A stretch of DNA of 13,305 nt from Gammaproteobacteria bacterium. GTDB taxonomy: Bacteria; Pseudomonadota; Gammaproteobacteria; Pseudomonadales; Azotimanducaceae. The notes below the pieces were generated by a model. The model saw only the letters and a program-made list of their open reading frames with translations. It had not been told where the DNA came from and made no database searches. The first letter of the stretch is position 1. Every line of letters starts with the position of its first letter. Below, one piece after another: positions 8,217 through 13,305 of the stretch. The DNA lies in NCBI GenBank assembly GCA_002694945.1, contig NZNP01000066.1, forward strand, positions 18,070 through 31,374, written 5' to 3'. A program made the position numbers and the translations under genes.

Positions 8217-9469
8217 TAAGCATTTCTCTTTATGTCACGGAAAGGGCCTGTATCAGAACGAATTTCTTTGGGCATATCCAGCACTCGCTCCGAAACAATA
8301 TTGCGCTGTATTTCGTCGGTACCACCCGCAATGGATATAGCCGGCACTGAGACCAGTACTTCGGCCACCATACCCGCTTCAGCAGAATCAGCACCGCTTC
8401 GCATAGCGTCAGCTCCAGATATCAATGTATGAACATGACTTGCCTGTCGTGCGATTACACTCGCAGCAAGTTTGCCAATCGAACCCGCTGGAACCAACTC
8501 ATTGCTGCCTGATTTACGTTTCGCTTCCGCTACCCTGGCAGCCAGGGTAGCGCCTTGCTGCATCGAAATCAGGCGAGCGATTTCTTGACGAACGACGGGA
8601 TCTTTTATGGCTCCCGTTGCTTTGGCCCTAGGCAAGATCAGATCAACACGGCCCTGTCTCTGCGGGTACCAGGTGTAGGGCTCATTGGCAATAGCCACTT
8701 CACGCTCGTACTCCTCGTGAACTCGACCTTCCAGCTCTACTTTGCTAACACCGAAGGCACGTCCGACACCACCCAGACGACGCTCATAAGACAGTGTAGT
8801 TTTAGCCACCGCCCATCCATCACCTTCTGCGCCCACCAGATGATCCCCGTCTACGACTGCATCTGTCATAAAGACTTCGTTGAACGATGCATGGCCATTC
8901 ATCTGTTTGAGCTGCCGCACCTCGACGCCTGGCTGCCGCATGTCAATCAGGAAGAAACTGATGCCCTGGTGCTTGGGTACATCCCAATTGCTCCGCGCAA
9001 CGAGAATCCCCCAGTCCGCATGATGAGCACTGGTGTTCCATACTTTCTGTCCGTTGATAATCCAACGACCATCAATAAACTCAGCCCGCGTTGACAGGCC
9101 GGCAAGATCGGAACCGCTGCCGGGTTCACTGAATAACTGACACCAGGATTCTTCACCTGTGAGTATAGGCCGCAGGAATCGGCGCTTCTGGAGGCCGTCT
9201 CCCATCGCCAGAATCGTCTCAGCCGCCAAGCGGCGTGGGCCGGTTTGCGCTACGGGAACAACACCCCGATGATTAAATACCCCGAACACGACAGCGCTTT
9301 CTTCTTGTGTGAATCCACGACCATAATAATCAACCGGCCAATGCGGCATTGCCCAACCACCATCAACTAAAATATTTCGCCATTCGATAAGAGAAAGCTC
9401 CGGATCCCAGTGTTCATCGACCCAGGCATGCACAGCTTGCTCTATCTCGACCAGCTTCAGATCACTCAT
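8216..9469 (-). CDS. Acyl-CoA dehydrogenase, large (catalytic-type) subunit
   Basis: A 417-residue acyl-CoA dehydrogenase. The flavin/substrate segment WCQLFSEPGSGSDLAG (109-124) is followed by DGRWIINGQKVWNT (133-146), and the C-terminal AGGTDEIQRNIV (381-392) is the usual FAD-contacting helix. At the position of the MCAD-type catalytic Glu (YEGT) this protein has Gly382. However, LSYERRLGG places Glu229 where isovaleryl-CoA-type enzymes carry their base. FadE-like enzymes acting on branched or cyclic acyl-CoAs, including mycobacterial steroid-side-chain heteromers, are comparable. GGAGG just before the ATG is a strong ribosome site. The start overlaps the small-subunit stop by ATGA, so the two are coupled and probably form a hetero-oligomer. 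Substrate unknown. Confidence 0.93.
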   Translation of the reverse strand: MSDLKLVEIEQAVHAWVDEHWDPELSLIEWRNILVDGGWAMPHWPVDYYGRGFTQEESAVVFGVFNHRGVVPVAQTGPRRLAAETILAMGDGLQKRRFLRPILTGEESWCQLFSEPGSGSDLAGLSTRAEFIDGRWIINGQKVWNTSAHHADWGILVARSNWDVPKHQGISFFLIDMRQPGVEVRQLKQMNGHASFNEVFMTDAVVDGDHLVGAEGDGWAVAKTTLSYERRLGGVGRAFGVSKVELEGRVHEEYEREVAIANEPYTWYPQRQGRVDLILPRAKATGAIKDPVVRQEIARLISMQQGATLAARVAEAKRKSGSNELVPAGSIGKLAASVIARQASHVHTLISGADAMRSGADSAEAGMVAEVLVSVPAISIAGGTDEIQRNIVSERVLDMPKEIRSDTGPFRDIKRNA

Positions 9470-10584
9470 GCCCCACCCTCCTCTTCGAGCGCCGTCATCA
9501 TCCTCTCTCGATGGATCGCCGGTGTACCCATAAACACCTCAGAACTCTTGGCACGCTTGAACCATAGATGGGTGTCTTCCTCCCAGGTGAAACCAATACC
9601 ACCACGCATCTGGATCGCCTCTTTTGCGGCTTTCAGATAGACATCTCCGGCCAGTGCTTTAGCCATACTGGCTGCGTAGGGTTCAACCTCAGTATCATCT
9701 GCATTAGCTGCCAGGCAGAACCCGGCATGGTGAGTCGCTGCTTTGGCAATCTCCAGTTCCATCAGCAAGTCCGCACAACGATGCTTCAGCCCCTGGAATG
9801 ATCCAATTGGTCGTCCGAACTGGTAGCGCAACTTCGTGTATTCAATCGTGCTTTCAAACAACTGCTGAGCACCGCCTATCATCTCGTGAGCAAGAGCCAT
9901 GCAGATGTAATCCCAAAGCCGCTGTAGCAGCACCATGTCCAGTTCACCGACCCTTGTCGCTGGCACTTGATCAAATATTACGCTCGCCAGCTTCCTGGTT
10001 GGGTCCATCGCTTCAATGGGCTCTATAGCAACGCCTGCTGTCGAAGATGGTACCTGATAGAGGCCAAAGAACCCTTCTGGTTCAGCCCCTATAACTAACA
10101 GTTGTTCGGCATTGTGAGCATCAAGCACTAACGGTGCCTGTCCTGACAAAATAGATGCTTTTGCTCTCAAGCGTTGACCGACTAACGTCGGCGAATTCAG
10201 ATCATCTAGAACCAGGGTAGTGATAACCCTGCCAGAGACCACCTCCGTCAGCAATGACTGCTTCACCGAATCCGAGCCTGCTAACAGCAAGGCATATCCA
10301 GCCATCACCGACGATGCAAAAAAAGGACCACAATACAAAAAGCGCCCCATCTCTTCCGATACTATGCCCAGTTCCACGGGACCATAACCGAAGCCACCGA
10401 ATTCCTCCGGGAAGTGAACACCAGTAAGTCCGATTTCACCACTCATCTGTTGCCAGACCTTGCTGTCGTAGCCGCCCTCTGTGGCCATGAGCCGACGCAC
10501 TTCGTGGGAAGGTGATTTTGCCTGCATAAAGCGCGCAACCACTTCACGAAATTTCTCCTGATCTTCCGTAAATTCTGTTTGCAT
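9466..10584 (-). CDS. Acyl-CoA dehydrogenase, small (probably non-catalytic) partner subunit
   Basis: A 372-residue protein of the same superfamily, clearly a different subunit type. It has an N-terminal helical domain with HFPEEFGGFGYGPVELGIV (57-75), a middle domain lacking the SEPGSGSD signature, and the C-terminal LRYQFGRPIGSFQGLKHRC (252-270) and QMRGGIGFTWEEDTH (325-339). At the MCAD Glu position it has Met352 (VFMGT), and the isovaleryl-type position aligns with Ile227. No catalytic Glu is visible at either place, so it likely contributes FAD/adenine contacts to the large subunit, as in alpha2beta2 enzymes of actinobacterial sterol catabolism. It is the first gene after a 204-base gap and overlaps the large subunit by ATGA. 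Its ribosome site (CAGG, about eight bases) is weak. Confidence 0.92.
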   Translation of the reverse strand: MQTEFTEDQEKFREVVARFMQAKSPSHEVRRLMATEGGYDSKVWQQMSGEIGLTGVHFPEEFGGFGYGPVELGIVSEEMGRFLYCGPFFASSVMAGYALLLAGSDSVKQSLLTEVVSGRVITTLVLDDLNSPTLVGQRLRAKASILSGQAPLVLDAHNAEQLLVIGAEPEGFFGLYQVPSSTAGVAIEPIEAMDPTRKLASVIFDQVPATRVGELDMVLLQRLWDYICMALAHEMIGGAQQLFESTIEYTKLRYQFGRPIGSFQGLKHRCADLLMELEIAKAATHHAGFCLAANADDTEVEPYAASMAKALAGDVYLKAAKEAIQMRGGIGFTWEEDTHLWFKRAKSSEVFMGTPAIHRERMMTALEEEGGA

Positions 10585-10591
10585 GACGACC

Positions 10592-10657
10592 TGATCTGAA
10601 ATTCTTAGCCTGTCGCAAGCTACTTGAATGAATCAGGCAATTCAATGGATCAGATCA
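10592..10657 (-). promoter_or_regulatory. Nested inverted repeats upstream of the acyl-CoA dehydrogenase pair
   Basis: The 204-base gap 10585-10788 contains no credible gene. Next to the small-subunit start, TGATCTGA (10592-10599) and TCAGATCA (10650-10657) are perfect inverted repeats enclosing a second pair, TTGAAT (10624-10629) and ATTCAA (10640-10645). The outer arm begins eight bases from the ATG and overlaps the weak ribosome site. It could be an operator pair or an RNA fold hiding the ribosome site. Arms this short can arise by chance in a region this size. A loose TTGGCA/TAATTT promoter with 17-base spacing lies further upstream on the minus strand. Confidence 0.25.
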
Positions 10658-10788
10658 ACAAATTAGCCAAAGCAAGACAGATTGCCAATCCCGCCGGGCT
10701 GCTTATGATGCACATTTCCAACTAGCTGTTGTAACGCCATCTTTGCTGCTACCGAGCAAAAACTTCGATCCTTACCCCTCGAGCTGTC

Positions 10789-12012
10789 CTAGGGGCGTTT
10801 GATGCCAAACTCGGCGAGCACCTCGTCCGTGTGCTCGCCGTGTTTAGGTGGTCGCTGGTAAACGCCTGTTGAATCGCCCTGAAACCTGATAGGACTGGCT
10901 GTCAGCACCCCATGGCCGGCCCTTTCAACTTGATCGTCACCACCCTCTGTATCCGCGGGTCCGGGATAAGCAAATCCTGCCAGCATACTCCTTGCCGCGA
11001 CATGCGGATCAGCAAACACTTCCCGCATGGTATTGGCAGGTCCGACAGGGACTTTCCCTCCCAACTCATCAACAATTTCCTGCTTCGTTAAATTTGAACT
11101 CCAGGCACTGACCTGGGCAATCGTGAAGTCAGCATGTTTAACCCTTCTCGGATTACTTCGCGTACGGTCATCGGCAATCAAATCCTCGCGACCCATGGAT
11201 TTACAGAGTTGCGCCCAGTGCCTTTCTACCGGCGCGGCAATAGCGATTCGGCCGTCACTGGCTGGAAACAGGCCGAACGGCACAAGCGTCCTGCTGCCCG
11301 GTTTCCTCTCAACATTCGTGAGACCATAGGATGTAACATTGGTCCGGATCAGCGTCATCATGCTGTCGTACATGGCGACATCAAAAAAGGAACCTTCATT
11401 GGTCTCCCGCGCTTTATGCACGGCCGCCAGCAGTCCCAGTGCCATGAGCGTCCCGGGATAGATATCGGCAATTGCTACCGAGAAAAGGTCTCCCGTCGCT
11501 TCCACCAGACCGCCAGCGCTTTGTCCCGCCACATCGAGGCATGGCCACTCCGCATAGGGGCTTTCGCCGGTCCTGGGGTCACCATAGCCTCGGACTGCAC
11601 CGTAGACAATACGCGAATTTCTTGTCCTGATCGTCTCATAGCCAACTCCTAGTTCATCCATGACCCCAGCACGCATGTTCTCCACCACCGCGTCTGCCTT
11701 TTCGCACAATTGTAAGAACACTTCCTGATCAGCCGCGGACTTGAGATCGAGACAAACGCTACGCTTGTTACCATTGACTGATGCAAAGGACGCACCATAG
11801 TCCACGCCTTCCGCGGCGACCGCTTCGCCTACAGCATGATAAGATGCCGGATGGGGAGGCAATCGCCTGAAGGTATCTCCATCCGGGGGTTCAATTTTCA
11901 CGACCATCGCCCCCATATCAGCAAGCAGTCCAGTCCCAAAAGGCCCCGCGTAAGCCATCGTGCAATCAATAATTGTCAAGTCTGACAGAGGACCTGTGCG
12001 TTTTTCAGACAT
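10789..12012 (-). CDS. CaiB/BaiF class III CoA-transferase
   Basis: A 407-residue protein of normal family length. It shows TIIDCTMAYAGPFGTGLLAD (13-32), GAMVVKIEPPDGD (34-46), NGNKRSVCLDLKS (80-92) and the catalytic-loop region SPYAEWPCLDVAGQSAGG (151-168), in which Asp160 is the expected aspartyl-CoA nucleophile. It then has GSFFDVAMYDSM (207-218) and the C-terminal HGEHTDEVLAEFG (391-403). It should activate a carboxylic acid using another acyl-CoA as donor, in the cytoplasm. GAGGGA eight bases ahead of the ATG lies inside the end of the upstream LLM gene; only four bases separate the two, so they are co-transcribed. GC is higher here (about 55%) than in the P450 region. Substrate unknown. 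Confidence 0.94.
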   Translation of the reverse strand: MSEKRTGPLSDLTIIDCTMAYAGPFGTGLLADMGAMVVKIEPPDGDTFRRLPPHPASYHAVGEAVAAEGVDYGASFASVNGNKRSVCLDLKSAADQEVFLQLCEKADAVVENMRAGVMDELGVGYETIRTRNSRIVYGAVRGYGDPRTGESPYAEWPCLDVAGQSAGGLVEATGDLFSVAIADIYPGTLMALGLLAAVHKARETNEGSFFDVAMYDSMMTLIRTNVTSYGLTNVERKPGSRTLVPFGLFPASDGRIAIAAPVERHWAQLCKSMGREDLIADDRTRSNPRRVKHADFTIAQVSAWSSNLTKQEIVDELGGKVPVGPANTMREVFADPHVAARSMLAGFAYPGPADTEGGDDQVERAGHGVLTASPIRFQGDSTGVYQRPPKHGEHTDEVLAEFGIKRP

Positions 12013-12016
12013 CGTC

Positions 12017-12937
12017 TCAGTCCCTCAATTCTGGTTTCAGGGTCATATAGATTTCTCTCAGGTAGTCAATCATGGCATCAACGCTACGATACCCCTTCTG
12101 GAAAATCGGTACGCAATCCATGGCAACATGACTGAAACCCAACTCCCTCAGTTCGGCGGTACGCTCCAGCATCAGGCCCGGCTCTCCGTAAAAGCGCTTA
12201 CGCTTCTCTCGATCGAGCGCGTCAGGTGATAGCGACATCTGCATCGGAAAGGTAGCCGGGTCCCGCCCCTCTGCAACAAGTAGCTCCCGCATTCTCGCCA
12301 GGTTTTCTTTCAGCGGCGGGTCACCCGGGGCTGTCATCGCCATCCAGCCATCCCCGAGCGCGGCAACGCGCTTTAACTGGGGTTCTTTTGTACCGCCGAT
12401 CCAAATCGGTATTTCGGCACGCTGCGGGGGTTTGGGTTCCATGGCAATTTCGTCAAGGTGATAGTAGCGTCCCGCAAAATTAATGTGTTCGTCCCGCCAG
12501 CAGGATCGCATTAACTGAATACCCTCCGCGAAACGTCGCCCTCTGGTATTGAAGTCTTCACCAAGTGCCTGGTATTCAGATTCCTGCCAGCCAATTCCCA
12601 CCCCCAGCCGGAGGCGTCCTGCCGACAGGGTGTCAATCGAACTCGCCTGCTTCGCCACCAACGTGACCTGGCGCTGGGGCAGGACCAGCACCCCGGTACC
12701 CAGTCGGATCGTGTTGGTTATCGCCGCTGCAAACGACAAGACCGTCATCGCTTCCATAATCGGCATCTGGGGCGTGTAGAAAGGTGCGCGACGCGTTGCG
12801 GTGGGATAGCCCATGACGACATGGTCAAACATATCCATCTCATCGAAGCCGATCTCTTCAAAGGCCTGTATCAGCTTCGCAACGCCCTCTGGACCTTCTC
12901 TGTACATTACGCTGGGAAAAACTATCGATATTTTCAT
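12017..12937 (-). CDS. LLM-class flavin-dependent oxidoreductase (probable F420-dependent)
   Basis: A 306-residue luciferase-like TIM barrel, first gene of the minus-strand block. Landmarks: MKISIVFPSV, DMFDHVVMG (35-43), IRLGTGVLVLPQRQ (77-90), IDTLSAGRLRLGVGIGW (101-117), PIWIGGT (177-183) and LGDGWMAM (194-201). This is the family usually called F420-dependent (TIGR03619-like), though FMN use is possible. The frame is open to an ATG at 13006, but that codon falls within the -35 box of a good promoter and would add 23 non-homologous residues. The ATG at 12937, where the family's first beta strand begins, is therefore chosen. It is followed after four bases by the CoA-transferase, suggesting that both act on the same CoA-linked or free acid intermediate. 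Confidence 0.92.
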   Translation of the reverse strand: MKISIVFPSVMYREGPEGVAKLIQAFEEIGFDEMDMFDHVVMGYPTATRRAPFYTPQMPIMEAMTVLSFAAAITNTIRLGTGVLVLPQRQVTLVAKQASSIDTLSAGRLRLGVGIGWQESEYQALGEDFNTRGRRFAEGIQLMRSCWRDEHINFAGRYYHLDEIAMEPKPPQRAEIPIWIGGTKEPQLKRVAALGDGWMAMTAPGDPPLKENLARMRELLVAEGRDPATFPMQMSLSPDALDREKRKRFYGEPGLMLERTAELRELGFSHVAMDCVPIFQKGYRSVDAMIDYLREIYMTLKPELRD

Positions 12938-12952
12938 CTGGTGGTCCAAATA

Positions 12953-12965
12953 CCGCCGGTGGCGG
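12953..12965 (-). other. GC-rich hairpin in the 5' leader of the LLM/CoA-transferase transcript
   Basis: CCGCC-GGT-GGCGG gives a perfect five-pair stem with a three-base loop. It sits between the predicted transcription start (about 12972) and the LLM start at 12937, about 15 bases ahead of the ATG. It may affect translation initiation. It could also simply reflect the local GC-rich patch. Confidence 0.3.
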
Positions 12966-12978
12966 GCGCCAGTACAAC

Positions 12979-13006
12979 ATAATAGGATAGAGTTTTGTAT
13001 TATCAA
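12979..13006 (-). promoter_or_regulatory. Sigma70-like promoter for the minus-strand LLM/CoA-transferase operon
   Basis: On the minus strand TTGATA (13006-13001) is followed after 16 bases by TATTAT (12984-12979). Each box matches five of six consensus positions. The predicted start near 12972 leaves a leader of about 35 bases before the LLM ATG at 12937. The promoter lies between divergent genes, at the GC to AT composition break, which also raises the chance of a fortuitous AT-rich match. Confidence 0.55.
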
Positions 13007-13014
13007 TCAATTCT

Positions 13015-13305
13015 ATGGCCACAGAGCAGCTTAAATATGAGACATTAGATGTAAATGAAATTTATGAAATTAGAAAATACTCGGACCGGCTAGTGATCGA
13101 GACAGAAACATCAAATCAAAATAGTAGCTTTAGGAAATTGTTTAATTACATCTCAGGAAGTAACGAAAAAAATCAAGAAATCAAAATGACAGCACCAGTA
13201 ACTCAAATAGAAAAAAATGGGAATATGACTATGCAATTTTATTTACCTTCTGAATTTGACGAAAGCAATGTTCCAAATCCATCTAATTCAGAGGTAAAAA
13301 TTTTA
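13015..13305 (+). CDS. SOUL-family heme-binding protein (partial, C-terminus beyond right edge)
   Basis: Ninety-seven codons from ATG are visible. The family pattern is clear: an opening YETLDVNEIYEIRKY (8-22), then FRKLFNYISGSN (39-50), IKMTAPV (56-62) and the strand MTMQFYLPSEFD (71-82). SOUL/HBP proteins are about 180-210 residues, so roughly half is shown. No signal peptide or lipobox is present, so this copy looks cytoplasmic. A stop (TAG, 12988-12990) lies upstream in frame and no alternative start exists. No ribosome site is visible, since the nearest AGGA is some 27 bases away. GC is about 30% against about 56% for the end of the neighbouring LLM gene, and codons are strongly A/T-ending. 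It is divergent from the catabolic block and probably unrelated to it. Role: heme or tetrapyrrole binding, inferred from the family. Confidence 0.85.
   Translation, partial: MATEQLKYETLDVNEIYEIRKYSDRLVIETETSNQNSSFRKLFNYISGSNEKNQEIKMTAPVTQIEKNGNMTMQFYLPSEFDESNVPNPSNSEVKIL

Noticed and set aside
8555..9094. Plus-strand 179-codon open frame
   Set aside because: It is antisense to the well-supported large acyl-CoA dehydrogenase and its translation resembles no family.
10663..10740. Minus-strand 25-codon ATG frame in the 204-base gap
   Set aside because: It has no convincing ribosome site, no recognisable similarity, and a length expected by chance.
10775..10795. CCCCT/AGGGG hairpin at the end of the single CoA-transferase gene
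   Set aside because: The stem has only five pairs with an 11-base loop and no U-tract, too weak to call a terminator.
11134..11652. Plus-strand 172-codon open frame
   Set aside because: It is antisense to the CaiB/BaiF gene, with low-complexity composition and no recognisable motif.
1..13305. tRNA, rRNA, CRISPR array, IS ends or integrase attachment sites
   Set aside because: Reading both strands showed no spaced direct repeats, no terminal inverted repeats with transposase, and no cloverleaf-like stretch in the gaps.

Overview
The window is a dense bacterial accessory-metabolism region. It suits a mid-GC proteobacterium, possibly a marine gammaproteobacterium. That guess rests on AGGAG-type ribosome sites, a CPXCG-type cysteine-rich protein, and a gene set (class III CoA-transferases, paired acyl-CoA dehydrogenases, LLM-type flavin enzymes) known from Actinobacteria, sphingomonads and marine gammaproteobacteria. 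GC near 45-57% argues against a typical actinomycete. No RNA gene, IS element, transposase, integrase or CRISPR array was seen, and no stretch above 300 bases lacks a gene.

Layout. A CPXCG mini-protein is cut by the left edge (minus strand). Next come a two-domain ABM-fold protein (minus) and, divergent from it, a CmcJ/NvfI-family oxygenase (plus). This converges on an amidohydrolase-2 gene that overlaps a cytochrome P450 by ATGA (both minus). An LLM-class oxidoreductase (plus, 4588-5475) diverges from the P450 and meets, at a long inverted repeat, the end of a large minus-strand block. Read in transcription order from the right, that block is: LLM oxidoreductase (12017-12937), single CaiB/BaiF CoA-transferase, a 204-base gap, small acyl-CoA dehydrogenase, large acyl-CoA dehydrogenase, an LLM gene remnant, and an 809-residue tandem CaiB/BaiF protein. 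A good sigma70-like promoter (12979-13006) sits at the head of this block. Divergent from it, a SOUL heme-binding gene begins at 13015 and runs off the right edge. It is about 30% GC, against about 56% just before it.

How the genes may work together (inference). CoA-transferases would activate a carboxylic acid as its CoA thioester. The two acyl-CoA dehydrogenases, probably one hetero-oligomer, would introduce a double bond. The LLM flavin enzymes, P450 and CmcJ-like oxygenase would carry out redox and oxygenation steps, and the amidohydrolase-2 protein a hydrolysis or decarboxylation. This looks like a catabolic or tailoring island for an alicyclic, terpenoid-like or steroid-like acid. The substrate cannot be read from the sequence.

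Points of most interest: the tandem CoA-transferase keeps the catalytic-position Asp only in its first half; the acyl-CoA dehydrogenase pair has its only likely catalytic Glu in the large subunit; an LLM gene is cut to about 79 codons inside the operon; and composition breaks sharply near 12975.
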